A DNA stretch of 64,000 nucleotides from Lederbergia galactosidilytica. GTDB taxonomy: Bacteria; Bacillota; Bacilli; Bacillales; Bacillaceae_C. This document shows, piece after piece, positions 41,538 through 50,997 of the stretch. The stretch spans positions 1 through 64,000 of the forward strand of contig NZ_JAGGKH010000020.1 of NCBI RefSeq assembly GCF_017873565.1, in the 5' to 3' direction. How positions within the stretch are numbered: position 1 is the stretch's first letter; the number at the start of each line of letters is the position of its first letter. A program made the translations under genes and the position numbers. The notes below the pieces were generated by a model. That model was not told the DNA's origin. It made no database searches and saw only the letters and a list, made by a program, of their open reading frames with translations.

Positions 41538-41978
41538 ATGGACGCAATAACTATCAGCGAACTTCAATCTCAAAAGGAAATACTTGAAGCTTTCCCAGTA
41601 ATAAATCAATTACGCACACATCTTGATGAAAAAGCCTATCTTGATTTGGTAATAGAGGCTAAAGAAAAGGATATGTACAGATTGTTTGCCTTGTATGACC
41701 AAGAAGAAATTGTTGCAGTTACGGGTTTTAAGCCAATGATAACCCTTTATTACGGACGTTTTGTTTGGGTATGCGATTTAGTTACTGATAATAATAAACG
41801 TTCAAATGGATATGGTGATAAACTTCTATCCTATGTACATGAATGGGCTAAAGAAAACGGTTATCAAAGTGTTGCCTTATCATCAGGATTACAGCGAGCA
41901 GATGCCCACCGATTTTATGAGGGAAAAATGGATTATGACAAAGTAAGCTATGTCTTTAAGAAGAATTTAAGTTTATAA
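41538..41978 (+). CDS. GNAT-family acetyltransferase
   Basis: A 146-residue GNAT protein. [43 protein letters not shown] (motif A) and [23 protein letters not shown] are typical. ATG at 41538 lies 10-12 nt after AAAAGGGG. Followed 32 nt later by the methyltransferase gene, so the two may be co-transcribed. Confidence 0.82.
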   Translation: MDAITISELQSQKEILEAFPVINQLRTHLDEKAYLDLVIEAKEKDMYRLFALYDQEEIVAVTGFKPMITLYYGRFVWVCDLVTDNNKRSNGYGDKLLSYVHEWAKENGYQSVALSSGLQRADAHRFYEGKMDYDKVSYVFKKNLSL

Positions 41979-42010
41979 ATTTTAAAACATAAGATAAGGA
42001 GGAGAGTCAA

Positions 42011-42709
42011 ATGTCTAATTATGACCAATGGGCTTCACAGTACAATTCTATTGTTGACAATGAGGTTAGTCAAAAAACTGGAATAATTGAAACTTCTTAT
42101 CAATTCGTTTTGGAACAACTATATGAATATGTTGATCCTTCAAAAATAAAAATTTGTGATCTCGGCTGCGGTCAAGGAGAACTTAGTTTTCGATTAAGCA
42201 AACTTGGAGCAGCAGTTACTGGAATCGATGTTAGTGATAAACTTTTAGAATTGGCACGGAATAAATCAGGGGCAATAAAATGGGTATGTGATGATGCTAT
42301 GAAACTTAAACAAATAGCTGATAATTCCTTTGATGTAGCTATTTCAAATCTAATGTTGATGGATGTTCCCGATTTTCAATCTGTATTTAAATCAGCTTAT
42401 CGTGTGTTAGTTCCCGAAGGAATATTTGTTTGTGTAATAATGCACCCGTGTTTCCAATCACCTTTTAGTTACCCTCTAGAGGATGGTTCAAGAAATGTTT
42501 CCTCCTATTCCGCTCAGCATTGGAAATCAAAAGGTTCGGGAACACTCCGTTCTACTTTAGGGGCATACCATCAACCAATATCGGAGTATTTAAATAAGTT
42601 GTTGGAATCGGGGTTTTCCATTATCCATTTAAATGAACCATTAACTAAAGGTTCGACATCCTCTGTACCCTCATTGTTTGGCATTGTCGCCCAGAAATTT
42701 AATTGTTAA
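42011..42709 (+). CDS. Class I SAM-dependent methyltransferase
   Basis: A 232-residue Rossmann-fold methyltransferase. The SAM-binding motif I is ICDLGCGQGELSFRL (Asp50-Leu-Gly-Cys-Gly-Gln-Gly), the acidic motif II VTGIDVSDKLLELA. DDAMKL and SFDVAISNLMLMDV follow, then a UbiE/type-11-like C-terminal region. Target unknown. AAGGAGG precedes the ATG. Confidence 0.85.
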   Translation: MSNYDQWASQYNSIVDNEVSQKTGIIETSYQFVLEQLYEYVDPSKIKICDLGCGQGELSFRLSKLGAAVTGIDVSDKLLELARNKSGAIKWVCDDAMKLKQIADNSFDVAISNLMLMDVPDFQSVFKSAYRVLVPEGIFVCVIMHPCFQSPFSYPLEDGSRNVSSYSAQHWKSKGSGTLRSTLGAYHQPISEYLNKLLESGFSIIHLNEPLTKGSTSSVPSLFGIVAQKFNC

Positions 42710-42814
42710 AAGCAACAATAATCATGTTTTAAGCTATGGAGATTTGGTGAGATTCTGATAGGTTACGTTCTTGTTGTAGATTAATAATAAATATGTTCAA
42801 TAAGTGAGGTGAAA

Positions 42815-43170
42815 ATGGACAATTACAAATAAACTTATAATGCAGGACGATCCACAATTGGTATTGAAGCAAAGATTAAAAGATTGTAAGTGAGAATTGT
42901 AGCCGTAGAAGGGAAATTAAAATATAAAGACGAGGCCATTGACGTGGACTCTATAGGGGTAGTTACTTGTACATTTGAAACCTAAATGTCGGCAAAAGTG
43001 TATCTGAAAGAAGGTTATCAGGAGGTTCGATCGGTTCATCCATTGGAGAAAAAGGTACTATAGATGCAACGGCAATTACAGGAGACAATAATTTGTACTC
43101 TAAAATAAAGGTTGTTAAAGTAACTGTAGAATGGGTTGGTAACACCGAAACATTTGTTTTATTCAAATGA
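42815..43170 (+). pseudogene. Decayed gene remnant
   Basis: ATG at 42815 with a fair ribosome binding site (TGAGGTG) stops after five codons. Further on, frames with coding character appear without starts, the last reading GTIDATAITGDNNLYSKIKV and ending GNTETFVLFK with TGA at 43168-43170. At least two stops and one frameshift separate the parts. Family not recognised. Confidence 0.5.
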
Positions 43171-43256
43171 GAAACTAGATAAACAAACTTTTTCTATAGT
43201 CATAAATATTCCAAAATTCCCTGGAAGATAAAAGGGTAAAAAAGGAAGTGCCCGTT

Positions 43257-43403
43257 TTGGATATTATAAATAATTTTAAAAGTGAAAAGTACCAAGAACA
43301 GTATATTCTGTTGGCGATTTTATCTATCATTACTCTTAAAAAAATCAAGAAAGTAGAACAGAAGAAAAAGGACTTATATAATAAGCTGCACCATTTATAT
43401 TGA
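43257..43403 (+). CDS. Tiny hypothetical protein (48 aa)
   Basis: TTG at 43257 follows AAAGGAAG by about 9 nt. The protein has one hydrophobic stretch (YILLAILSIITL) and then a very basic tail rich in Lys. It could be a real single-pass peptide or another decayed end; no homologue recognised. Confidence 0.35.
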   Translation: MDIINNFKSEKYQEQYILLAILSIITLKKIKKVEQKKKDLYNKLHHLY

Positions 43404-43586
43404 CCTTCGGTAATATTCTACATTTCATAATCAAAGATCCTCGCATTTTATTGGAATACAATCATTTTCTAAAATTAATCCGATTGAAACCCCCTGTTTT
43501 ATCCCTGCATTTATAAATCAAATTCGAAATATACTTTAAAGTTAATAATTCGAATATGTTATAAATACAAAAGGAGAATAGAATAA

Positions 43587-44105
43587 TTGACTAAAAAGAA
43601 GCTAATTATTTTATTATTTGGGCTTACACTTAATTTCAGTGGATGGACTATCGCGAAAGCAATTCAGCAAAAGGGTATAGAAGAGGATTATCGTGATTTG
43701 AGTTATAAATCTGTTTCAGATGCAATACTGGAAACTGAATCTTATTATAAGAAAAGCTTAGGTTTACCAAAAAAGTTGCCGCCATTAGATTTTACTCATT
43801 CTTTTGGAAGATTTAATAAAGAAAATGAAAATCTTGAGATTGAATATTTAAGTGAGAAGCAGCATTTTAATTACATTATAAATGTTATTCCTTCTAAAAA
43901 TGAGACGGAATTACTTTCAGATATAGATTCTCAAGTATTCCTAAAAGACGGAACACAAGCCAATTACTTAACATCAGGAAAGGACGGAAAGAGCCTAATT
44001 ACCTTTATGTTTAAGAAAAATAATTGGACTTATATATTAAGTATTGAGGAGAGACTATTAGATAACCCATTGTCTACGATGATGGAAATCGCGAACTCAT
44101 TCTAA
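43587..44105 (+). CDS. Hypothetical membrane-anchored/exported protein
   Basis: 172 residues; an N-terminal hydrophobic segment LIILLFGLTLNFSGWTIA serves as signal or anchor. The rest is soluble: KSVSDAILETESYYKKSLGL, then a beta-rich part ending WTYILSIEERLLDNPLSTMMEIANSF. The C-terminal pattern is reminiscent of DUF4367-type domains, but I am not sure. TTG at 43587 after AAAAGGAG. Intact among surrounding remnants. Confidence 0.6.
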   Translation: MTKKKLIILLFGLTLNFSGWTIAKAIQQKGIEEDYRDLSYKSVSDAILETESYYKKSLGLPKKLPPLDFTHSFGRFNKENENLEIEYLSEKQHFNYIINVIPSKNETELLSDIDSQVFLKDGTQANYLTSGKDGKSLITFMFKKNNWTYILSIEERLLDNPLSTMMEIANSF

Positions 44106-44129
44106 TTCAAGCTCTCGGAATTATTGTAA

Positions 44130-44454
44130 ATGATTGAATCTTCCTTTAACTAAACAATCCAACAGCTATTGATCCAGCACATCAAAATGCCATCACTAAA
44201 CAAATCAAGACATTACGAAAAATGGTGCTGCTGAATTATCTAGTATGTACTCTGATGGCAGTGTAGTGTTAATTACAGGATTTGTAGACGAAGAAGTTGA
44301 AAAAAGGCCGAAATGAAAAAGAGGAAGTAAGTTTTGGTGATGTTAACTTTGAGCACAACGAAGAGGATCATGCCCCTTGGTTGAACGGAGAGTCAATGTA
44401 CATAAATAAAAGAAATAATGGATATAATCCCAATAGAAAAATAGAATTTCCCTA
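44130..44454 (+). pseudogene. Decayed gene remnant
   Basis: Short frames with coding character but no intact start: AIDPAHQNAITKQIKT near 44167, then [16 protein letters not shown] near 44261, and lastly [20 protein letters not shown] to IEFP with TAA at 44453-44455. Stops and frameshifts break them. No family recognised. Confidence 0.4.
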
Positions 44455-44618
44455 ACTCAGTTGATTGGAGCAGAAGGTGGCGACTCCTGGGGGATTAGCG
44501 TGATCGGTGAGATCCCGCAGGAGCATATATAGCGACCAGGAAGCTCACCGCACTTCCCCGGAAAGCGTCCACCTGAAGCGTAAATCAACGTCGTTCGGAT
44601 TGGATCTTAAAATCTGTA
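44455..44618 (+). repeat. Bacillaceae-type ~165-nt repeat, copy 2
   Basis: Starts TTGATTGGAGCAGAAGGTGG and continues to CGTAAATCAACGTCGTTCGG and TTAAAATCTGTAT. It is inverted relative to copy 1 at 26743-26936 and lacks that copy's ~30-nt insertion. An ORF running across it (44507-44803) is not coding. Confidence 0.85.
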
Positions 44619-44925
44619 TTAAAGAAATATTTACCGAAAAAGTGCCATCTTCACTTGTTCTTGAGTTGTGGAAAAGTACAAGGATGATGATTTTATTATT
44701 TCAAATGCTGTTGATGATAAAGGAGATACATATAATTATGGAAACTGAACAGTCCTCCAGGATTCTAAATAAGGAGGTGGAGATCATAAGATCGTTAGAG
44801 TAGAGATGCCATAGCCTAAACTCCACACTACCTACCCTTCTTCTTATCCGCCGTATGGGGGATTATTGTCGTTACTGTTGGATAAATGAATAAAATTAAG
44901 TAATTGCGATTATACATTTAAAGTA
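44619..44925. other. Gap with a possible decayed C-terminal fragment
   Basis: Around 44675-44752 a frame without start reads YKDDDFIISNAVDDKGDTYN and then ends. Nothing else is recognisable. Confidence 0.3.
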
Positions 44926-45102
44926 GTGAATAAGAAAAAAGTTAAGTTTCTAAAGGAATTTTCCTCAATACGAAGGGGAGGTGAATTTCCTTATTACTTT
45001 AATACCTTTAGTATTTTGAGGCAATGGATTGAAATAATAGAAGCAGAAGTTTCGGATTTGCCAACTAAGGACAAATCCCTGTTGTTTTGGGATGAAGGTT
45101 AA
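44926..45102 (+). CDS. Tiny hypothetical protein (58 aa)
   Basis: GTG at 44926 opens a 58-codon frame (KKVKFLKEFSSIRRGGEFPY to LPTKDKSLLFWDEG). No clear ribosome binding site is seen. The composition is protein-like, but it may be a fragment of a larger lost gene. Another small frame follows 3 nt later. Confidence 0.3.
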   Translation: MNKKKVKFLKEFSSIRRGGEFPYYFNTFSILRQWIEIIEAEVSDLPTKDKSLLFWDEG

Positions 45103-45105
45103 AAC

Positions 45106-45231
45106 ATGCTTAAATATCGAAATTATCAACGTAAAGAACTATCTCTAGCTTTAAGAATTGCATTATACCAATTCTACAAAAAAGGTGTGTCCTTATATTG
45201 GGAAGAAACACTATTCCAATATTCTGGATAA
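45106..45231 (+). CDS. Tiny hypothetical protein (41 aa)
   Basis: ATG at 45106, GATGAAGG upstream; 41 codons, basic N-terminus (LKYRNYQRKELSLALRIALY) and WEETLFQYSG at the end. Possibly a remnant. Not recognised. Confidence 0.3.
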   Translation: MLKYRNYQRKELSLALRIALYQFYKKGVSLYWEETLFQYSG

Positions 45232-45264
45232 TACAAGATCATGATAAGGAGATGTGCGTTTTTT

Positions 45265-46122
45265 ATGATGACGGACTTCATTGAAAGAATCACTTCATTT
45301 GATTCTCGAGATGTTTTGAGACATGGTGATGAAATTATGTATCATACTCATGCACATCCAACTGCTGAAATTACATTATTGTTAGAAGGCAAGGGATTTT
45401 ATACTGCAGGCAGTCAGAAAATTGACGTCTATAAAGGTGATCTTCTTCTGATTCCACCTAGACTAAAGCACGGGTTTGCATGTACGTTAGCCTGGGATGT
45501 AAAATCCCTTCATCTATTTACGGAAAAGCTTCCCTCTTATTGTCATTTTCTTTTCTCACGGATTTGTGAAAATATGATTGTGCATGTCTCTCTATGTAAA
45601 GATGAATTAGTACGAGCCAATTCTGCTATTAGACAAGTTGAAAAGGCATGTAAATTGTCATCCAATAGTAGTTTGGCAGTAGATTTGAAACGGAATGGAA
45701 TTGAAACACTTTTGTTACTGGCTTTATCAAAATTTAAATCTCAAATGAGCGTGCAAGAAGAGGAGAAAACGGTCACTTTTGAAGACGTATTACAAAAGAT
45801 TCATCAGACCTTTACTCAATCTATTAAGATAAAAGAATTGGCAGACCAATTTTATCTATCAGAGAGTATGTTTCGAAAAAAATTTAAGGAACGGACAGGC
45901 GTAACACCAAAGCAATATATTATTCAGTTACGTATTAATGAGGCGAAACATTTACTAGAACATACGGATAGGCCCGTTGAATTTATTTTATCCGAAGTCG
46001 GTTTTTCTTCCTCAAGCCGATTTCATGAAGCTTTTTTGAAACGTACATGTATGACTCCATTGGAATGGAGAAACTCAAATATAAAGATCAATAAGGAAAA
46101 CAGCCGTCGAAAGCAAAAATAA
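45265..46122 (+). CDS. AraC-family regulator with N-terminal cupin sensor
   Basis: A 285-residue regulator. The N-terminal cupin part has MYHTHAHPTAEITLLLEGKG and GDLLLIPPRLKHGF. The C-terminal double helix-turn-helix has IKELADQFYLSESMFRKKFK and EFILSEVGFSSSSRFHEAFLKRTCMTPLEWR. It most likely senses a small ligand and controls the importer genes that start 100 nt downstream in the same direction. ATG at 45265 is taken (AAGGAG about 13 nt upstream); an in-frame ATG at 45241 precedes that site. Confidence 0.88.
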   Translation: MMTDFIERITSFDSRDVLRHGDEIMYHTHAHPTAEITLLLEGKGFYTAGSQKIDVYKGDLLLIPPRLKHGFACTLAWDVKSLHLFTEKLPSYCHFLFSRICENMIVHVSLCKDELVRANSAIRQVEKACKLSSNSSLAVDLKRNGIETLLLLALSKFKSQMSVQEEEKTVTFEDVLQKIHQTFTQSIKIKELADQFYLSESMFRKKFKERTGVTPKQYIIQLRINEAKHLLEHTDRPVEFILSEVGFSSSSRFHEAFLKRTCMTPLEWRNSNIKINKENSRRKQK

Positions 46123-46221
46123 GATAGCTGTATTTATTTTTTTTGTAATCGTTTCCGATAACTTTTAAATTTTAACTCTGCTATACTTTTGGGCACAGTC
46201 CAAACAGAGGGAGGCGTACCC

Positions 46222-48120
46222 TTGGCTACGATTATTCGGAAGATTTATGTGGGAGCTCTAATTCTACTCACTGTTATCATTCTCTCAAGTTGTAGTTCAT
46301 CACGAGCAAATTCTGGTGAGGCTGTTATGCAATGGAGTGGGAGTTGGCCACGTCCACCTTTATTCCAAGGGAATTATTTTGCTAATGGTGGGATTGGGGA
46401 AGCAACGAATTTCGTTTTTGAGGGATTGGTGCAAAATGTACGGATTTCTAATGAGCAACATTTGCGTTTAGCTGAGTCGATTGATTTTTACGATGAGTAT
46501 GCAGAGGTGAAATTAGTGGAAGATGCCGTCTGGCATGATGGTGAGCCATTAACATCCAAAGATATTTGGGCTTTCTATATGCTTAACAACGGGGCGGAAG
46601 TCACACAGTATATGAAGGAAATTGAATTAGTGGATGAGAAAACATTACGAATTTACTGGTTGCAACCACAGGCAAATGAAATCGTTCTCTCCTTTTTATT
46701 AGGTCAAGATAAACAAGCAACGATTCCATATCATATTTATAGAAAGTATGTGGATCGGGCTGCAGAGCTATTAGAACAGGCATCGGCCTACACAGAGGAA
46801 GAACAGCTTCTTAAAAAAGGGAAATTTGGTTTGAAGATTGATGATGATTTACAGAATAAGCTAGATGAAAATTGGCAAGAGTTTCTAGTTGCAGGACCAG
46901 AATTACCAATCGGAACAGGACCTTTTACGATAAGTCGTGTGACATCTTCAGATATGTTACTAGAAAAGTTTCCACATTATTACCTGGCAGAGAAAATAAA
47001 ATTTGATAAGGTAACAATTAAAAATCCAGGTACTGAAGGAGCAGCAGGCTTTGCTTTATTACGTTCAGGACAAATTGATTATTTCGATGGTACTCCTCCA
47101 CAGGATATTCTTGAATCATTACTTGCGGCCAATAAAGATCTTGTCCATTTTAAAATGCTTGATCCAGCATCAGTCGGTATTTTATATAATCAAGATCGTC
47201 CTCCATTTGATCAGAAAGAATTCAGGCAAGCGATCACCTATGCGATTGACCGGTCAAAAGCAAGGGAAGTCGGCAATGTATATGGAAGGGAACCAAGGAC
47301 ATCGATTACAGGGCTTGTGCCATCAGATAAAGAAAACTGGCTAAAGCCAGAGGTGATTGAGGATATGCGGGATTATTCGTATAATCCGGAAAAGGCGGAA
47401 GAGATATTAGAAAATCTAGGTTGGAGTCGTGATGGGGATGGTGTTTGGCGTGATCCAGATGGAGTGCGTCCAAATTTTGTGATTGGTGTTAATGCTGCGT
47501 GGCAAAACGGCCTAATGCCAGGGCAAATTGTAGCAGAGCAGTTAACGGCTTTCGGAATGCCGACTCGTTTAATGGCAGTTGATGGAACCGTTTACTTCGA
47601 TAATGTGATTAAGGATGAAGGGCTATATGAGATGTCACTTGATTGGGTAGATGTTGCATGGGGCTTTATGTTTCCTTGGCAATCTATCCGTGAAGTATAT
47701 GAAGGGAATATCGCTCGTATGATGCATATGCCCCGCTATGAGGATGATCACAAGGATCCTGAGAAACGTGGAAAAATTAATTTGCGATTAAAAAGTTATG
47801 ATCGTGTTGAGTTTGATGTTCGTGAGGTCATGCAACAGATTCCATATATGGATGAAGAAGAATATACTGAGTGGTTTTCTCGATTAGCTTGGATTAACAA
47901 TGAAGAAGCATATGGCATTAATTTGTTTCAGAATGTAACAGGAACATGGTTAAATCAAGCTCATTTGGATGGCTTACCGCTTGAATCACAGATTGAACCA
48001 TATGATCGCAATATTCCTGTACCAGAAACTGACGAAGAAATGCGTGAAGTGTTAAAAACAAACTTTTTCAATTCTGGTATACAGCCTTTTATTGAAGGAC
48101 AATACCGCCCGAAAGAGTGA
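46222..48120 (+). CDS. Family 5 ABC transporter substrate-binding lipoprotein
   Basis: A 632-residue SBP of the oligopeptide/nickel/oligosaccharide class. The signal LILLTVIILSSC ends in a lipobox Cys near residue 25. The domain shows VVKLVEDAVWHDGEPLTSKDI-like entry, PIGTGPFTISRV, FRQAITYAIDRSKAREV and a long C-terminal lobe. TTG at 46222 follows GAGGGAGG. A TATACT at about 46182 may be the -10. The AraC regulator next to it hints at an oligosaccharide rather than a peptide ligand, but this is inference. Confidence 0.88.
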   Translation: MATIIRKIYVGALILLTVIILSSCSSSRANSGEAVMQWSGSWPRPPLFQGNYFANGGIGEATNFVFEGLVQNVRISNEQHLRLAESIDFYDEYAEVKLVEDAVWHDGEPLTSKDIWAFYMLNNGAEVTQYMKEIELVDEKTLRIYWLQPQANEIVLSFLLGQDKQATIPYHIYRKYVDRAAELLEQASAYTEEEQLLKKGKFGLKIDDDLQNKLDENWQEFLVAGPELPIGTGPFTISRVTSSDMLLEKFPHYYLAEKIKFDKVTIKNPGTEGAAGFALLRSGQIDYFDGTPPQDILESLLAANKDLVHFKMLDPASVGILYNQDRPPFDQKEFRQAITYAIDRSKAREVGNVYGREPRTSITGLVPSDKENWLKPEVIEDMRDYSYNPEKAEEILENLGWSRDGDGVWRDPDGVRPNFVIGVNAAWQNGLMPGQIVAEQLTAFGMPTRLMAVDGTVYFDNVIKDEGLYEMSLDWVDVAWGFMFPWQSIREVYEGNIARMMHMPRYEDDHKDPEKRGKINLRLKSYDRVEFDVREVMQQIPYMDEEEYTEWFSRLAWINNEEAYGINLFQNVTGTWLNQAHLDGLPLESQIEPYDRNIPVPETDEEMREVLKTNFFNSGIQPFIEGQYRPKE

Positions 48121-48132
48121 GGAGGTTTTCCA

Positions 48133-49131
48133 TTGACGCGAGGAATATTTCTGAAACGTGTGCTAAGTGCCCTCATCACCATTTTTCTTGCCATCGTTAT
48201 CACCTTTGTTTTATTGCGGCTTACGCCAGGTAATGCGATTGATCAATGGGCGAGGGATTATGCGATTGAATATAATATCACCATTGAAGAAGCCTATGCA
48301 CGAGTAGCCAATATGATTAATTATGATCCTAATGAACCGATACTCCAACAATTTACCCGTTATGTCGGTAATTTGTTACAGGGAAATCTTGGTTATAGCA
48401 TGGTGCATCAAGGGCTTCGTGTGAATGATATCATTGCTAAAGCTTTACCATGGACACTTTTTGTTTCGAGCATTGCCCTTGTTGTCAGCTTTATTATTGG
48501 TGTCTATCTCGGGGTGAAAATGGCGTACAATCGTAAATCGTGGCTTGATCCTGTTATTTCTATTTATTCAGTTGTGACCAATGCCATTCCTGATTTTATT
48601 CTGGCGATTATTTTATTAATTGTCTTTTCATATGGGCTAGGATGGTTTCCGATTAACGGAGCCTATGATTTCTATCTAGCACCAGGTTTTAATCTTCCTT
48701 TTATCGGCAGTATCTTTTATTATGGTGCCTTGCCGATTCTAACTTATGTCCTTACTTTAATTGGTCAGTGGGCATTGATGATGAAAGGGAGCGCCGTTAG
48801 TATTCTAGGTGATGACTATATAGAAGCTGCAAAAGCAAGAGGGCTACCTGAGAAGTTGATTGTAAGTAAATATGTGCGGAAAAACGCCATTATCCCACTT
48901 GTCACTCAGCTTGCTGTTTTTTTAGGCGGAATGCTTGGTGGCGCCATTCTTGTGGAGAATTTGTTTCAATATCCAGGAATTGGCTACTTTATGGCTGAAG
49001 CGACAAAACAGCGTGATTATATTGTTATGCAAGGAATTCTCCTTTTCATTGCCATTACAATGATCATTGCCAATTTTATTGCTGATTTACTTTATAGCAA
49101 ATTAGATCCAAGAATACGGATCGAAGAATAG
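48133..49131 (+). CDS. ABC importer permease, OppB/DppB type
   Basis: A 332-residue inner-membrane permease with six predicted helices. Start IFLKRVLSALITIFLAIVIT and VLLRLTPGNAIDQWA are the OppB signature. The EAA loop YIEAAKARGLPEKLIVSKYV precedes the last helices, and FQYPGIGYFMAEATKQRDY is typical of this family. TTG start 12 nt after the SBP stop, with AGGAGG. Confidence 0.9.
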   Translation: MTRGIFLKRVLSALITIFLAIVITFVLLRLTPGNAIDQWARDYAIEYNITIEEAYARVANMINYDPNEPILQQFTRYVGNLLQGNLGYSMVHQGLRVNDIIAKALPWTLFVSSIALVVSFIIGVYLGVKMAYNRKSWLDPVISIYSVVTNAIPDFILAIILLIVFSYGLGWFPINGAYDFYLAPGFNLPFIGSIFYYGALPILTYVLTLIGQWALMMKGSAVSILGDDYIEAAKARGLPEKLIVSKYVRKNAIIPLVTQLAVFLGGMLGGAILVENLFQYPGIGYFMAEATKQRDYIVMQGILLFIAITMIIANFIADLLYSKLDPRIRIEE

Positions 49132-49141
49132 GGGTGAACCC

Positions 49142-50005
49142 ATGCAAGGGATTAGTGATTTTTTTCGAGTAATATTGACGAATCGACGATCTTGTATTGG
49201 TTTAATCATGACTATTTTTTTTATCTTAATGGCAACGATCGGCCCGTCCATTTTTAAATTAGATACACAGGTGGATTACCAGAATCGTTATCAAAAGCCT
49301 AGTTTTGAACACTGGCTTGGAACTGATTATGGTGGTAGGGATGTATGGTCGCAAATTGTTCATGGCTCCCAAGAAGTTCTGCTAATTGGCTTACTAGCCG
49401 CTGTGGTGACATTAATTTTTGGGGCCGTACTTGGAATGGTCTCAGGGCTTGTTGGTGGTAAGTTAGATACAGCATTAATGATGATTACAAATTTATTTTT
49501 AACAATCCCATCTTTGCCTGTATTTATCATTCTAGCGGCCTTTTTATCAATTAAAGATCCATTATCATTTGCTCTTGTTCTAAGCGCGTGGAGTTGGCCA
49601 GGACTTACAAGAGCAGTACGTTCACAAGTAATTTCATTAAAGGAAAGAGATTTTATTGTTATTTGTAAAGTGATGGATTTAGGTCTTTCTCATATCATAT
49701 TTAAAGAGATAATGCCCAATATTGTTTCCTATTTGGCCATTAATTTCATTATGATTATGCGCGGAGCTATTGTTGGAAGTGTTGCTATTATGATGTTAGG
49801 CCTAGCACCGTATTCTCCAAACAACTGGGGACAAATGTTAAATCTAGCTATTTCTCAAACTGGTGGAATATTTAATCCAAACGGATATGTGTATGTTCTA
49901 TCGCCAATTGTTTGCCTGGCTTTGTTTCAACTAGGAACGATCTTTTTTGCAAATGGACTTGATGAGGCATTAAATCCAAGGCTTAGAACGAGAGGTGATG
50001 CTTGA
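49142..50005 (+). CDS. ABC importer permease, OppC/DppC type
   Basis: A 287-residue permease with a first helix then the family segment HWLGTDYGGRDVWSQIVHGSQ, the EAA-type loop VICKVMDLGLSHIIFKEIMPN, and FANGLDEALNPRLR at the C-terminus. GGGGTG precedes the ATG. Overlaps the ATPase gene start by 1 nt (TGATG). Confidence 0.9.
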   Translation: MQGISDFFRVILTNRRSCIGLIMTIFFILMATIGPSIFKLDTQVDYQNRYQKPSFEHWLGTDYGGRDVWSQIVHGSQEVLLIGLLAAVVTLIFGAVLGMVSGLVGGKLDTALMMITNLFLTIPSLPVFIILAAFLSIKDPLSFALVLSAWSWPGLTRAVRSQVISLKERDFIVICKVMDLGLSHIIFKEIMPNIVSYLAINFIMIMRGAIVGSVAIMMLGLAPYSPNNWGQMLNLAISQTGGIFNPNGYVYVLSPIVCLALFQLGTIFFANGLDEALNPRLRTRGDA

Positions 50006-50997
50006 TGGAGCCGATCATTGAATTTGAGCATGTTGATGTTTCTTTTCCGATGAGGGCAGGTACAGTTCAGGCTGTTCGTGATGTCTCTTTACGTATTCCA
50101 AGAGGGAAAATAACGGCTCTTGTTGGTGAAAGTGGTAGTGGGAAATCTACTCTTGCCTCGACTCTACTTAGAATGGTGTCAGCACCTGGCATAATATCGG
50201 CAGATTCGATCGAAGTAGATGGTCAGGACGTAATGAAAATGTCAGAGAAAAAACTGCGAAATTATCGCTGGTCACAAGTGTCCATGGTATTTCAGGCAGC
50301 ACAAAACTCACTAAATCCTGTTGTGACCATTGGGGAGCAATTTATTGAAACCTATCGTGCACATCAAAAAGAGGCAAAAAAAGTAGAGATTGAAAAAAGA
50401 GCGATTGAATTACTCGAGTATGTAAAACTAGAACCAAAGCGAATATTACGCTCGTTTCCCCATGAATTAAGTGGTGGAATGAAGCAACGAGTCATGATTG
50501 CTTTTAGTCTATTATTAGAGCCAAAGATTGTTATTCTTGATGAACCAACGACAGCTCTTGATGTCATCACTCAAGACTATATTTTTTCCATTCTCGAGAA
50601 AATTAATAAGGAATTGGGTGTTACATTATTACTTCTCTCTCACGATATCGCGGTTGTCGCAAAAGTGGCCGATTATCTTGGGGTAATGTACGCCGGAAAG
50701 GTTGTCGAGTTTAACGATATTCATACAATTTTTGAAGCTCCCAAACATCCCTATACAATTGGCTTACTTCAAGCTGTTCCATCACTTATTCATGACTTAG
50801 AGGAGATTAAGCCTATTCCTGGGGCTTCTCCTAATCTTTTAGAATTGCCTAAGGGATGTCCTTTTCATCCCCGTTGTGAACATGTGATGAGTCAATGTAA
50901 AACGGTAGAACCTGAGTTATTGCGTTTGCAAGCTGGTTATCGACCTGCCTGTCATTTATTTGATCCCGAACAGAAGGAGGTTACCACTCCAAAATGA
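50005..50997 (+). CDS. ABC importer ATPase, OppD/DppD type
   Basis: A 330-residue ATPase. Walker A LVGESGSGKSTLAS, Q-loop MVFQAAQNSLNPV, signature LSGGMKQRVMIA, Walker B IVILDEPTTALD, H-loop LLSHDIAVV. The C-terminal oligopeptide-transporter extension has LPKGCPFHPRCEHVMSQC. GAGGTGATG overlaps the previous gene's end. Confidence 0.92.
   Translation: MEPIIEFEHVDVSFPMRAGTVQAVRDVSLRIPRGKITALVGESGSGKSTLASTLLRMVSAPGIISADSIEVDGQDVMKMSEKKLRNYRWSQVSMVFQAAQNSLNPVVTIGEQFIETYRAHQKEAKKVEIEKRAIELLEYVKLEPKRILRSFPHELSGGMKQRVMIAFSLLLEPKIVILDEPTTALDVITQDYIFSILEKINKELGVTLLLLSHDIAVVAKVADYLGVMYAGKVVEFNDIHTIFEAPKHPYTIGLLQAVPSLIHDLEEIKPIPGASPNLLELPKGCPFHPRCEHVMSQCKTVEPELLRLQAGYRPACHLFDPEQKEVTTPK

Noticed and set aside
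44507-44803. 98-codon open frame
   Set aside because: Begins inside the ~165-nt repeat, whose second copy is not coding in this frame, and has no family match.
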